From: Buttiauxella gaviniae | GTDB taxonomy: Bacteria > Pseudomonadota > Gammaproteobacteria > Enterobacterales > Enterobacteriaceae | DNA: 64,000 bases | Assembly (NCBI RefSeq): GCF_040786275.1 | Contig: NZ_JBFMVT010000002.1 | Coordinates: 2,542,001-2,606,000 of the forward strand | Direction of reading: 5' to 3' | Shown here: positions 32,447 through 42,258 of the stretch, in pieces | How positions within the stretch are numbered: position 1 is the stretch's first letter | Layout: every line of letters begins with the position of its first letter | The notes under the pieces: generated by a model | Seen by the model: the letters and a program-made list of their open reading frames with translations, nothing else | What the model was told of the DNA's origin: nothing | Database searches by the model: none | Made by a program: the position numbers and the translations under genes

Positions 32447-35035
32447 ATGAAAACGGTTCATCTGATACAACATACTCATTGGGATCGTGAATGGTATTTT
32501 ACCGAGAATGATTCTAAAGCAGTGCTTTATTATTTTATGGAAGATTTATTGCAGCGTCTGGAAGATGACCCCACTCTTGGGCCATTTGTTCTTGATGGGC
32601 AAACGGTGGTCATTGAAGATTATTTAAGTGTGGCCCCGCATCAGGAAAATCGGCTACGAAAATTAATTGCACAAGGGCGAATCACGATTGGCCCGTGGTA
32701 CACACAAAGCGATTTTCTGGTGGTCGGCGCGGAGTCGATTACGCGTAATTTGCTGCTGGGCCACGCGGATTGCCAGCGTTTTGGTGACGCAATGCCGATT
32801 GGTTATGTCCCTGATTCCTTTGGTCAAAGCGCCCAGCTTCCGATGTTTCTGCAACAGTTTGCTATCGACCATGCCGTTATCTGGCGCGGCTGGAGTGAGC
32901 ACAACGTCCCGCACAGCGAGTTTAGCTGGCAGAGCGCTGACGGTAGCAAAGTGACCACCGCCGTGCTGCCGTGGGGGTATGGCTGCGCGAAATGGCTGCC
33001 GGATGATCCTCAACACGCCCAAAAAACGCTGGAACCGATTCTGGCGAAACAGACGCGATTTTCACTGACCGACCAGGTTTTGCTGCCCAACGGCAACGAC
33101 CAGTCGCCGTTTGAATATCGGGTTCCGGCCATGCTCGACCAGCTAAATCAGCAACAAGATCAGTATCACTTTGTGCGCAGCAGTTTCAGCCAGTTTTTCC
33201 AGGCGCTGGAAAACAGCAACGTGGCGCTGCCGGAATATCAGGGTGAGCTGATTAGCCCGAAATACATGCGTATCCATCGCGGGATTTTCTCAACGCGCGT
33301 TGATATTAAGCAACTGAATGCCCGTCTCGAACAGACATTAAGCCAACACCTGGAACCATTGCTGGCGCTGAACTGGCGTCTTGGCTTGCCGTATCCGCAG
33401 TATGCGGTTGATAGCATCTGGCGCGAAGCGATGAAATCCCACGCCCATGACAGTATCGGCGGGTGCAACTCCGACCGCGTGAATGCGATGGTCAAAAACC
33501 GCCTCGAATCAGGCCTGGAAATGGCGCACCAGCTTATCGACCTGAACATGAAAATGCTGGCGGAAGGCATTTCAGCCCGACAGGACGGCAAGAAAATCAT
33601 TATTTTTAATGCCCGCCCGCAGGCCAGTACCGGCCTGGTCGAGCTGACGATTTTTACCCCGGAGCAAGATTTCCGCGTCATCGACGGCGAGGGCAACGAA
33701 TGCCGCTGGCAGATCGTCGAGGAAGGTCGCCAGGACATGTCGATCATCGTCCAGGAGCTTTCAAACAGCACCGAAACTACCTGGTATCGCAAATGTAAAT
33801 TACTGCTGGAAGTACGTGATATTCCGGCGTGCGGCTATCAAACGTTATATCTGCAAGAGGGCGTCAGCGCGGGCTTTAATTCTGAGACGGAACTCGCCGT
33901 GAAACTGGAAAACGAATGGCTGCGCCTGGAAACGGATGAACGGGGCGTTCTGACGTTAACCGACAAACGCAATCAGCAGATTTATCACAACATCTTGCAA
34001 CTGGTGGACGGCGGAGATGCGGGTGATAACTACAACTATTCGCCGCCGTTTGATGACTGGCTGGTCAGTAATGAGGGCTTTCTGGTGTCGGTCAGCGGGA
34101 CACAGGGCTCGTTGCAAAGCAGCCTGACGCTGAACTGGAAGATGGCTGTTCCGCAGGATTTAGCGGCACGCAACGAGCGCCGCGCCGATGCCCAACTTGA
34201 TGTTTCCATGACCATCACGCTTGCGCACAGCAACGCCTGGCTTGATGTAAACATCAGCGTCAATAACACGGTTCGCGATCACCGTTTGCAGGTTCTGCTG
34301 CCGACGAATGTTCAACAACATATTCACTTTGCCGACCAGCCGTTTGGCCTGATTGAGCGTCACAACCAGCCGCCGGAAATGGCCCTCTGGCAGGACGAAC
34401 AATGGACGGAAGCGCCGGTTGCGCTCTATCCGATGCAAAGCCAGGTGATGATGTTTGATACGCAACGCGGGCTGTGCGCGGTGACCGAAGGGCTGCGCGA
34501 ATACCAAATAAATGAAAACAGCCAGGACACCCTCGCGGTGACGTTACTGCGTAGCGTCGGCTGGCTCGGCCAGGCAAACATGCCTTACCGCCCAGGGCGT
34601 GCATCCGGCATGGTTCTGCCATCGCCGGATTCGCAAATTCAGGGGATGCACCATTTCAAACTCAGCGTGCTGCCGATGAATAACGGCGCGGATAAATCCT
34701 TCTGGCGTGACGTCGAACGCGCTCGCGGGCACCTGCATGCCTGGCTTGCTACCGGCTGGTCGCGCTTTCGCACCAATCCTCATGGTCGCGTTTTCCCGCC
34801 GCATTACAGCGTTTTAAGCTGGGACAGCGAGCTTCACTTCAGCGTGCTGAAAAAAGCCCAACACAGCGACGCCCTGGTCGTGCGTGGCTGGAACCCAACG
34901 GCACAGCCTTTGCCGTACGGAACCGTCAAGGCGAACGGGAAAATCACGCCGGTGACGCTTGCTGAAACTGCGTTGCAAACTCATCACGAAGCGGTGCCAA
35001 CGTGTGCGCCAGCGACGTTTGCTATCACTTTTTAA
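32447..35035 (+). CDS. mngB: GH38 alpha-mannosidase, MngB-like
   Basis: An 862-residue glycoside hydrolase family 38 enzyme (E. coli MngB is 877). The N-terminal zinc motif HTHWDREW (ligands His11 and Asp13) and the nucleophile Asp123 in YVPDSFGQSAQLP are intact, as is KSHAHDSIGGCNSD (about 331-344) with further metal ligands. E. coli MngB cleaves 6-phospho-mannosyl-glycerate, made by its PTS, to mannose-6-phosphate and glycerate. The same reaction on a phospho-mannoside is inferred from the PTS neighbours. It is cytoplasmic, with no signal peptide. The next gene starts 13 bp later. Confidence 0.88.
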   Translation: MKTVHLIQHTHWDREWYFTENDSKAVLYYFMEDLLQRLEDDPTLGPFVLDGQTVVIEDYLSVAPHQENRLRKLIAQGRITIGPWYTQSDFLVVGAESITRNLLLGHADCQRFGDAMPIGYVPDSFGQSAQLPMFLQQFAIDHAVIWRGWSEHNVPHSEFSWQSADGSKVTTAVLPWGYGCAKWLPDDPQHAQKTLEPILAKQTRFSLTDQVLLPNGNDQSPFEYRVPAMLDQLNQQQDQYHFVRSSFSQFFQALENSNVALPEYQGELISPKYMRIHRGIFSTRVDIKQLNARLEQTLSQHLEPLLALNWRLGLPYPQYAVDSIWREAMKSHAHDSIGGCNSDRVNAMVKNRLESGLEMAHQLIDLNMKMLAEGISARQDGKKIIIFNARPQASTGLVELTIFTPEQDFRVIDGEGNECRWQIVEEGRQDMSIIVQELSNSTETTWYRKCKLLLEVRDIPACGYQTLYLQEGVSAGFNSETELAVKLENEWLRLETDERGVLTLTDKRNQQIYHNILQLVDGGDAGDNYNYSPPFDDWLVSNEGFLVSVSGTQGSLQSSLTLNWKMAVPQDLAARNERRADAQLDVSMTITLAHSNAWLDVNISVNNTVRDHRLQVLLPTNVQQHIHFADQPFGLIERHNQPPEMALWQDEQWTEAPVALYPMQSQVMMFDTQRGLCAVTEGLREYQINENSQDTLAVTLLRSVGWLGQANMPYRPGRASGMVLPSPDSQIQGMHHFKLSVLPMNNGADKSFWRDVERARGHLHAWLATGWSRFRTNPHGRVFPPHYSVLSWDSELHFSVLKKAQHSDALVVRGWNPTAQPLPYGTVKANGKITPVTLAETALQTHHEAVPTCAPATFAITF

Positions 35036-35048
35036 GGGCGAGAGAACC

Positions 35049-37529
35049 ATGTTAACACTCGACTTTATCTGTACCTTGCCCAACGGCATTCATGCGCGTC
35101 CGGCAAGTGAAATTGAACAGCGCACGCAGGTTTTCACTTCTTCTGTCACGCTGATCAATATCAGCAAGAAAACGCAGGCCGATGCTAAAAGCGTGCTGGG
35201 AATGATCGGCGCGGATATTACCCATGGCGATAAGTGCCAGTTCCTGATTGAAGGTGACGATCGGCAGGCGGCGTATGAATATCTCCTGGCGTTTATGCGC
35301 GATGAATTTGAAGAGTGCGATGAGCCGCTGCCACAAACGCCGGACAATCACGCGCAACCGCTGCCGGTATTTATTGAACATGCAGAGGCAAAATATCTGC
35401 GCGGCAACGGCGTCAGTAAGGGGATCGGGCGTGGCGTTCCGGTTCATATCGATTCCGTCGATCTTTATGAGTTATCGCGCCAGGAACCTGCGGCTGAGGC
35501 TGCCCGCCAGCGGCAGCAATTAAGTGACGCCTGGGCTTTAACCCAAAAAACACTGGCGGAAGGGGATGCGGGGGCCGCGCAAGTGCTGGCGGCACAGCTT
35601 AAATTATTGAGCGATCCGGCCTTTAAAACGTGTTTGCTCTCACACCCGACTGCACGAAATGCGTTGCAGGCCATTGCGCTGACGGCGCAGCAACTCAGCC
35701 AGCCATTACTTAACAGCAGCAGCCAGTATCTGCGTGAGCGGGTGATCGACATCCGCGATCTTTGCCAGGCAATTGCAGCAAACTTACTGGGCAGGCCGCT
35801 TGAGACACAACTGACGCTCACCCAGGACAGCATCGTTATCTGTAGCGGTACGCTCACGCCCGGCCAGTTTTTGCGCCTGCGTAACGCACATTTGAAAGGC
35901 ATCGTGATGGGCGACGGCGGGGAAACCTCACACACCGTGATTCTTGCACGATCATTTGGCATTCCGTTGCTGTGTGGCGTGACGCAAAGTGAGGGGCTGA
36001 CCCGCGAGGCCAGCATGTTGCTGCTCGACAGTCGCTACGGTTTGCTGGTGGCAAATCCCGATACCACCATGGAAAGCTGGTATCGGCTGGAAACCGAAAA
36101 GCAGCGGGCAATTGCTGCCCGCAGTGCCCCGCTGCGCGGGCAACAGGTTGCAACAAGGGATGGCACCAGGGTTAGCGTACTGGCGAATATCGCGCTTGCG
36201 GTGGAAGCGCAGGGCGCATTTGCCCAGGGCGCTGATGGTTTCGGGTTGTTCCGCACCGAAATGCTGTTTTGCGAACGCAGAGAGGCACCGGGCGAAGAGG
36301 AACAATATCAGGCGTATAGCGAGGTGTTAAGAAGCGCCGCGGGTAAAAAAATCACTATCCGCACGCTGGATATTGGCGGCGATAAGCCCTGCGAGTTTCT
36401 TGATTTACCGAAAGAGGAAAACCCGTTCCTTGGTTATCGGGCAGTGCGTATGTACCCGCAATTCCAGGAGATTTTCACCACTCAGGCGCGTGCTTTGCTG
36501 CGGGCAAGCGTTGTGGGGCCGATAAATATTATGGTGCCGATGGTGGCAACGCTTCAGGAAATTCAGTGGCTGCACGGCCAGTTCCATCACATCGCACAAA
36601 CTCTGCAACAAGAAGGTATCGCCGTGGGTGAATGGCATTTGGGCATTATGGTCGAAGTGCCTTCGACGCTTTATCTTCTGGAAAAAGCGGCAAACTATCT
36701 CGATTTTGTTTCGATCGGCAGTAATGACCTGGCGCAGTACTTCCTGGCGTGCGATCGCGGTAACCCTTACGTGCGTCATCTTTACAACTACCGTAATCCG
36801 ACGTTTTTAGCGCTGATGCGTGATATTACCCATCGTGCGCAGGCGGCAGGGCTCAAGATCAGCCTGTGTGGAGAAATGGCCGCTGATAAACAGATGCTGC
36901 CGTTGTTAGTGGGCATGGGATTAACGCAGCTAAGCATGGCGGCGGGAATGATCACGGCCTGTAAGGACGCTCTCACCACTCTGAATACCGCACATTGCCA
37001 GGCGCTTCTTGAGTCAGCTATTGCCTGCGAGAGCGGTGAACAGGTTCTGGAACTCGTTGAACAATTCTTGCGTGCGCAGTCGCAAAAACCGGTTCTGGCG
37101 CCGGAACTGTTGCTGCTGGATAAAACCGTTAGCAGCAAAGAAGAGGCCATTAAGTTGCTGACGGATAACCTGGAAGTGCAGCAGCGCGTGGTATCTGGGC
37201 CGCTGGCAGAAAGGGCGATTTGGGAGCGTGAAGCTGTGTTCTCCACCGCGCTGGGATTCTCCGTGGCTATTCCGCACTGTAAATCACCTCATGTTTTACA
37301 CAGTAGTATTTCACTCTTGCGGCTGAATACGCCGCTTGCCTGGGGTGAAGATGTTGAAGTGCAACTGGTGATTATGCTGACGGTTAACGAGCAGGAGCAG
37401 GATAGCCATATGAAAATATTCTCACGCCTCGCCCGCAAGCTCATGCATAGCGATTTCCGCGAGCAGCTACTGACGCTGTCGGACGCGTCGGCGATTGCCG
37501 CTCTGTTGTCCACCGAACTGGCGCTTTAG
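35049..37529 (+). CDS. Multiphosphoryl transfer protein, HPr-EI-EIIA(Fru) fusion
   Basis: An 826-residue three-domain PTS protein. Domain 1 (1-90) is HPr with His15 in NGIHARPA. Domain 2 (about 115-670) is enzyme I with active His295 in GGETSHT and the PEP-binding GFGLFRTEMLF and CGEMAAD motifs. Domain 3 (about 683-826) is a fructose-type IIA with His743 in AIPHCKSP. The order equals that of E. coli FrwA/PtsA and FryA. It can relay phosphate from PEP to the IIB above without the general PtsHI proteins. The start at 35049 gives a complete HPr and follows GAGAG. It overlaps nothing; the permease starts 4 bp later. Confidence 0.93.
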   Translation: MLTLDFICTLPNGIHARPASEIEQRTQVFTSSVTLINISKKTQADAKSVLGMIGADITHGDKCQFLIEGDDRQAAYEYLLAFMRDEFEECDEPLPQTPDNHAQPLPVFIEHAEAKYLRGNGVSKGIGRGVPVHIDSVDLYELSRQEPAAEAARQRQQLSDAWALTQKTLAEGDAGAAQVLAAQLKLLSDPAFKTCLLSHPTARNALQAIALTAQQLSQPLLNSSSQYLRERVIDIRDLCQAIAANLLGRPLETQLTLTQDSIVICSGTLTPGQFLRLRNAHLKGIVMGDGGETSHTVILARSFGIPLLCGVTQSEGLTREASMLLLDSRYGLLVANPDTTMESWYRLETEKQRAIAARSAPLRGQQVATRDGTRVSVLANIALAVEAQGAFAQGADGFGLFRTEMLFCERREAPGEEEQYQAYSEVLRSAAGKKITIRTLDIGGDKPCEFLDLPKEENPFLGYRAVRMYPQFQEIFTTQARALLRASVVGPINIMVPMVATLQEIQWLHGQFHHIAQTLQQEGIAVGEWHLGIMVEVPSTLYLLEKAANYLDFVSIGSNDLAQYFLACDRGNPYVRHLYNYRNPTFLALMRDITHRAQAAGLKISLCGEMAADKQMLPLLVGMGLTQLSMAAGMITACKDALTTLNTAHCQALLESAIACESGEQVLELVEQFLRAQSQKPVLAPELLLLDKTVSSKEEAIKLLTDNLEVQQRVVSGPLAERAIWEREAVFSTALGFSVAIPHCKSPHVLHSSISLLRLNTPLAWGEDVEVQLVIMLTVNEQEQDSHMKIFSRLARKLMHSDFREQLLTLSDASAIAALLSTELAL

Positions 37530-37533
37530 CAAA

Positions 37534-38769
37534 ATGACTTTAACGACGGCGTTACCGAATGATGCCAAAAGCATTCGCAAACCCCTGGCGGTGCTGACAT
37601 GCGCCTTTTTCCTGTGGGGCTGCCTGACCAGCATCAACAGCGTGTTGATTCCTTTTTTCTATCACTATTTTTCGCTGACTTACCGGGATGCCATGCTGGT
37701 TAATGTCGCATTTTATCTGGCTCCTTTTGTCGCCTGCTTGCCCTGTTCGGCACTGATGGCACGCTTAGGGTACCGGACGACGCTGATGTTGGCGGTAGGG
37801 TTTGCGGTCATGGGCTGCCTGTTAATGGCGCTGGCGATGTGGCTGGTTGCGTTTTCGCTGGTGCTGGTGGCGATCTTTATTCTGGCAATTGGCGTTGCGG
37901 CGATGCAGGTGGTCGCCAATCCTTATGTCACGCGCCTGGGGCCAGAAGCCACGGCGGCGGGGCGGTTGAGTTTGGCTTCTGCAATAAACTCCACCGGCAC
38001 CACCGCAGCGCCTTTGTTGGTTGCCGGGCTGCTGGTTCTCTTCCCGGTGAGCCTTGCAACTCATCAGGAGCCGATACGCTGGCTTTATGTGGTGCTTGCA
38101 GGTCTGGCGTGCGGGTTGATTGGCTTGTTGTCGCTTTGCCGGTTGCCCGACTTTCGCCAACAGCAGATGCAGCGTTTGACTCATAGCGCGAAAGCGCTGT
38201 TTCGTGAATCTCATTTTGTCATCGGGTTGCTGGCGATTTTTACCTATGTCGGCGTGGAAGTGGCGATTGGCACCACGGCACTGAGCTATCTCAGCGATGC
38301 TTCGCTGGGCAATTTGGATCTGCAGCAGGCGACCTCGCTGATTGCAATTTACTGGGGCGGTTCACTCGTAGGACGAATGCTCTACGGTGCAGTAGCGCAT
38401 CGCGTTAACGCGGTAAGTGTATTTCGCATAGCCACCCTCAGCGCGGGGCTATTGGTGATCCTGGCGATTTTTTTGGGTAACCGCTGGGGCGGATTCTGTT
38501 TGCTGTTAATTGGCTTGATGAATTCGCTGATGTATCCGGTGATTTTCTCGCAAAGCGTACGTAATTTGGGGGATAAAACCAGCCTGGCTTCTGCTTTTTT
38601 GATTATGGCGGGGATTGGCGGGGCGGTGCTGCCCTTCCTGCAAGGGTGGATGATGGATGCGGTTGGTTTACGGCTGAGTTTTTTGCTGCCGTGTGCTGCG
38701 TATGGCGTGTTGATGTGGGTTGGCCTGAAAATGCGCCAACCCCTGTCCGTCAGACCGCAGGCGGCGTGA
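37534..38769 (+). CDS. MFS sugar permease, FHS (fucose/glucose-galactose) family
   Basis: A 411-residue major facilitator protein with twelve predicted membrane segments. The FHS-family block [20 protein letters not shown], then [10 protein letters not shown], is present, so it belongs with FucP/GluP-type sugar:H+ symporters. It is the last gene of the operon, 4 bp after the PTS fusion gene and with no clear Shine-Dalgarno, so translational coupling is likely. It might import a free sugar or move a hydrolysis product; the substrate is unknown. Its 3' end overlaps the convergent cca gene by 20 bp. Confidence 0.85.
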   Translation: MTLTTALPNDAKSIRKPLAVLTCAFFLWGCLTSINSVLIPFFYHYFSLTYRDAMLVNVAFYLAPFVACLPCSALMARLGYRTTLMLAVGFAVMGCLLMALAMWLVAFSLVLVAIFILAIGVAAMQVVANPYVTRLGPEATAAGRLSLASAINSTGTTAAPLLVAGLLVLFPVSLATHQEPIRWLYVVLAGLACGLIGLLSLCRLPDFRQQQMQRLTHSAKALFRESHFVIGLLAIFTYVGVEVAIGTTALSYLSDASLGNLDLQQATSLIAIYWGGSLVGRMLYGAVAHRVNAVSVFRIATLSAGLLVILAIFLGNRWGGFCLLLIGLMNSLMYPVIFSQSVRNLGDKTSLASAFLIMAGIGGAVLPFLQGWMMDAVGLRLSFLLPCAAYGVLMWVGLKMRQPLSVRPQAA

Positions 38770-39997
38770 TAAGTCCTGCCTCTTTTTTCCAGGCTTCAAC
38801 GGCGGCAATCCGGCGGCGCGTGAGTTCTTCGCGAATCGCCGGGCCGCTAAATCCATCATCAATTACTTCTTTGTTGGTCACGCTTTGTGCCGCAACCCAG
38901 GCGGCGCGTAGCAGCCTGCCCTGAGGATAATCGCTGGCTTCAAAACCGGTGCGCCCACGGGCGTCAGCTTCGCTGGTTAAGGCGACTTGTTCAACGCGCT
39001 GCGGCTTGCGCCAGGCATCAATGGCATCGAATAATTTAATGATGGTTTTTGGCTGCAAGATTGGCAGCGTATGAATCAGGTCGTGATATTCAGCCACCAG
39101 TTTAGCAAGGTCGCGGATTTCGTTAGGCACGCGCATGCGCTGGCATAACTTCTCAACAAGTTTCACGCCTGCCGGGCCGTGCCCATGATGGCGCGGCCAG
39201 AACTCTTTAGGCGTCAAACCTTTGCCCAAATCGTGGCACAGCGTGGCGAAGCGTACATCCACCTCCGGGCTGAGCTGCGCGGCAATCGCCAGCGTCATCA
39301 GAACGTGAATACCGGTGTCGATTTCCGGGTGCCATTTCTCAGGCGCAGGGACGCCAAATAGCGCGTCGATCTCCGGGAATAACACGGCTAATGCACCGCA
39401 TTTGCGCAGCACATCGAAATACACATGAGGATTTCGGCTGGTGAGCGCATTTTCTGTCTCTTTCCAGACGCGCTCGGGCGTCAGATGCTCAAGTTCACCG
39501 TTGGCGGCCATCGAGGCCATCAGCGCTAGTGTTTCAGGGGCAATCTGGAAATTGAGATGGGCATAACGTGCAGCAAAACGCGCTACGCGTAAAACACGTA
39601 ACGGGTCTTCATTGAAAGCGGGGGAGACATGGCGTAGCAGACGTTTTTCTATATCGGCACGCCCGTTATAAGGGTCGATAAACTCGCCGTGTTCGTCCTG
39701 GGCAATGGCGTTGATCGTCAGATCGCGGCGCAGCAAATCCTGCTCAAGCGTGACATCAGGCGCGGCATAACAGGTAAAACCTGTATAACCATGGCCTGAT
39801 TTACGCTCGGTACGCGCTAACGCGTACTCTTCACGCGATTTAGGATGCAGAAAAACGGGGAAGTCTTTCCCCACCTGCTGATAGCCTGCATCCAGCATCT
39901 CTTGTGGCGTTGCACCCACTACCACCCAATCTTTATCTTTGACCGGTATTCCCAACACGCCATCACGAACTGCACCACCGACCAGATAAATCTTCAC
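38750..39997 (-). CDS. cca: CCA tRNA nucleotidyltransferase with HD domain
   Basis: A 415-residue multifunctional CCA-adding enzyme (412 in E. coli). Nucleotidyltransferase motifs [10 protein letters not shown] and DKDW (catalytic aspartates about 21 and 23), [10 protein letters not shown], the ERVWKE motif and the C-terminal HD phosphohydrolase motif CHDLGKG are present. It builds or repairs the 3' CCA end of tRNAs. Convergent with the PTS-operon permease, whose stop lies 20 bp inside this gene. Confidence 0.97.
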   Translation of the reverse strand: MKIYLVGGAVRDGVLGIPVKDKDWVVVGATPQEMLDAGYQQVGKDFPVFLHPKSREEYALARTERKSGHGYTGFTCYAAPDVTLEQDLLRRDLTINAIAQDEHGEFIDPYNGRADIEKRLLRHVSPAFNEDPLRVLRVARFAARYAHLNFQIAPETLALMASMAANGELEHLTPERVWKETENALTSRNPHVYFDVLRKCGALAVLFPEIDALFGVPAPEKWHPEIDTGIHVLMTLAIAAQLSPEVDVRFATLCHDLGKGLTPKEFWPRHHGHGPAGVKLVEKLCQRMRVPNEIRDLAKLVAEYHDLIHTLPILQPKTIIKLFDAIDAWRKPQRVEQVALTSEADARGRTGFEASDYPQGRLLRAAWVAAQSVTNKEVIDDGFSGPAIREELTRRRIAAVEAWKKEAGLITPPAV

Positions 39998-40073
39998 GCT
40001 TTGCCCCAGATTTCGCTCAAATTAATTCAATACCATGCAATTTATTATGCAATTGTAGATGGTTTGAGACGAA

Positions 40074-40694
40074 TCAGTTCATCCAGCGATCTTTCTTCTT
40101 ACGGCTTGGGATCATGTGTGGCAGCAACAGGCCAAGCAGCAGGCCGAATCCGGCAACACCGCCGCCGTACATAAACCATTGCATAATAATGGCGCGTTGT
40201 TTGTCATCAAGCTGAACGTTCGCGGCGTCGACTTTCTTCTTCGCAACGATCAACTGGTTTTTAAGTTGTTGATTTTCTTCTTTCAGACCGGTAATCACGC
40301 TGTCGCTTTGCGACACTTTCTGCTGCATATCAGCGGTGCGCTGATTCCAGGTTGTGTCGATATTGGTGAGTTTGTCGGTCAGGGTTTTCACTTGGTTTTC
40401 AAGATCTGGCACACGAGTACGCAGGCTTGGCGTGGCGCTCAATTGCGCAAGAGGAATCCATGAGGTACGGCCGTTGCTATCCCGCACCTGGCCATATTTT
40501 GTTTCTTCATTGCTTTGCAGCAGGGTGACTTCTTCGCCGGCGTTCACAGTGCCAAGCAGACGGTAATTATCCCCGGGACCACTACGCACCCAAGTATTCA
40601 ATTCATCAGATACATAACGTTTTTCATCGGCATGAGCCACAACAGAAACGCTAAGAGAGAGCAAAGTAAGGCAAATTAGGCGGAATTTGTGCAT
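40074..40694 (-). CDS. ygiM: SH3-domain periplasmic membrane protein YgiM
   Basis: A 206-residue protein of the length of E. coli YgiM. Signal peptide (1-22, ending VVAHA), bacterial SH3 domain (about 28-90, RYVSDELNTWVRSGPGDNYRLLG), a coiled coil (about 95-165), a C-terminal transmembrane helix (about 172-192) and a basic tail (SRKKKDRW). A role in the envelope is inferred from the fold; the exact function is not known. Confidence 0.93.
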   Translation of the reverse strand: MHKFRLICLTLLSLSVSVVAHADEKRYVSDELNTWVRSGPGDNYRLLGTVNAGEEVTLLQSNEETKYGQVRDSNGRTSWIPLAQLSATPSLRTRVPDLENQVKTLTDKLTNIDTTWNQRTADMQQKVSQSDSVITGLKEENQQLKNQLIVAKKKVDAANVQLDDKQRAIIMQWFMYGGGVAGFGLLLGLLLPHMIPSRKKKDRWMN

Positions 40695-40935
40695 GATTTC
40701 GTCGTTATTGTCATAAATAGTGGAACGATAGTAGTGGCATCAGTCTGACGGTGCAATCCGTAAACCTGAATGAGAATCATCCTGGTGTGAATTTGACCAA
40801 ATGCACACGCTCAATGGCCCGTCAAAATGCGCGCCACTCATGGTAATTTAGTGAAAAATATTATCTACTGACCGCTATTAAACGATTAAGTTCGCCGAGT
40901 ATACCCGGCGTAACACAACGAAAAGTAAAAATACG

Positions 40936-42234
40936 ATGACTCAGGAAATCGAACTCAAATTTATTGTTAATCCAGCTGAACTGGATTCTTTGCGTAACAC
41001 ATTAAACGCGCTGGAAAGCCAGCACAGTGAACCTCGTCAACTGCTCAACATCTATTATGAGACGGCTGATAATCAGTTGCGTCGTCATGATATGGGGCTT
41101 CGCATCCGTGGCGATAACGGCCGCTATGAAATGACGATGAAAATTGCAGGGCGTGTGACGGGTGGGTTACACCAGCGCCCGGAATACAATGTGGAATTGA
41201 ACGGGCCGGAATTGGATTTGTCCCTGTTCCCACAAGAAGTTTGGCCGGAAGGGCTTTCCCCAAATGAGTTGCAGGCGCAGCTTAACCCGCTTTTCAGCAC
41301 CGATTTTGCGCGCGAGAAATGGGTGGTGACCCACGGCAAAAGCCGTATCGAACTGGCGCTGGATTTAGGCGAAGTCAAAGCGGGCGAGCTGGCTGAACCC
41401 CTGTGCGAGCTGGAGCTTGAACTGCTGGAAGGCGAAACGGCCGATATTCTTGCGTTTGCAAAACAACTGGTCGCTCAACCGGGGTTGCGTCAGGGAAGCC
41501 TGAGTAAAGCCGCGCGCGGTTACCATCTGGCGCAGGGAAATACGGAACGCGAAATTAAACCGTTAACCGTGCTGCGCGTTCCGCCGAAAGCCACGATTGA
41601 ACAAGGCCTGGAAGGTTCGCTGGAACTGGCTTTATCCCACTGGCAATACCATGAAGAACTCTGGCTGCGCGGTAACGGCAAGGCGAAAGCTCAGGTTCTG
41701 GAAGCGGTTGGCCTGGTGCGCCATGCGCTGGCGCTGTTTGGCGGCATTATTCCGCGTAAGGCAAGCACACAATTACGTGAGCTGCTGGCAACCTATGAAA
41801 CGATGCTGACCGAAGAGCTGAAAGCGCCTGAGCTGGCGTTCAGCACGCAAAGCAGCGCTGCCAAACTCGCACTTACCGAATGGCTGGTGGGGCGTCAATG
41901 GCAGAAATTCACCGACGAAAAAGCCAATGTCAAACTGGCGGGGTCGTTTAAGCGTTTTGCAGACACCCATCTTTCGCGCCATGCCGCAGAACTGAAAGAA
42001 ACTTTCCAGCGCCCGTTAGGCGATAGCTATGCTGATCAACTCCCGCGTCTGGCGCGTGAAACCGGCTCTATCCGCCTGCTGGCGGGCGTTTATGACGATG
42101 CAAAAACGCAACCCTGGCTGGATAACTGGCAAGGGCTGCGCCACGCCATTGTGACGCGTCAACAGGTTGAAATTGAGCATTATCGTAATGAAGCTATTTC
42201 GCAGGCACCTTTCTGGCTGCATAGCGGGAAATAA
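40936..42234 (+). CDS. ygiF: Inorganic triphosphatase YgiF (CYTH-CHAD)
   Basis: A 432-residue protein (433 in E. coli). N-terminal CYTH domain with the ExExK motif EIELK at residues 4-8, which binds triphosphate and metals. C-terminal CHAD domain (about 215-430), His-rich helical, linked to polyphosphate binding. E. coli YgiF hydrolyses inorganic triphosphate. It precedes glnE by 24 bp and is probably co-transcribed. Confidence 0.95.
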   Translation: MTQEIELKFIVNPAELDSLRNTLNALESQHSEPRQLLNIYYETADNQLRRHDMGLRIRGDNGRYEMTMKIAGRVTGGLHQRPEYNVELNGPELDLSLFPQEVWPEGLSPNELQAQLNPLFSTDFAREKWVVTHGKSRIELALDLGEVKAGELAEPLCELELELLEGETADILAFAKQLVAQPGLRQGSLSKAARGYHLAQGNTEREIKPLTVLRVPPKATIEQGLEGSLELALSHWQYHEELWLRGNGKAKAQVLEAVGLVRHALALFGGIIPRKASTQLRELLATYETMLTEELKAPELAFSTQSSAAKLALTEWLVGRQWQKFTDEKANVKLAGSFKRFADTHLSRHAAELKETFQRPLGDSYADQLPRLARETGSIRLLAGVYDDAKTQPWLDNWQGLRHAIVTRQQVEIEHYRNEAISQAPFWLHSGK

Positions 42235-42258
42235 CCATCGTTTGTAAGGGATACGACC

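Noticed and set aside
40768-40786. Second Fur-box-like sequence between ygiM and ygiF (AATGAGAATCAT core)
   Set aside because: Only the central part matches, the outer arms do not, and neither neighbour is linked to iron.
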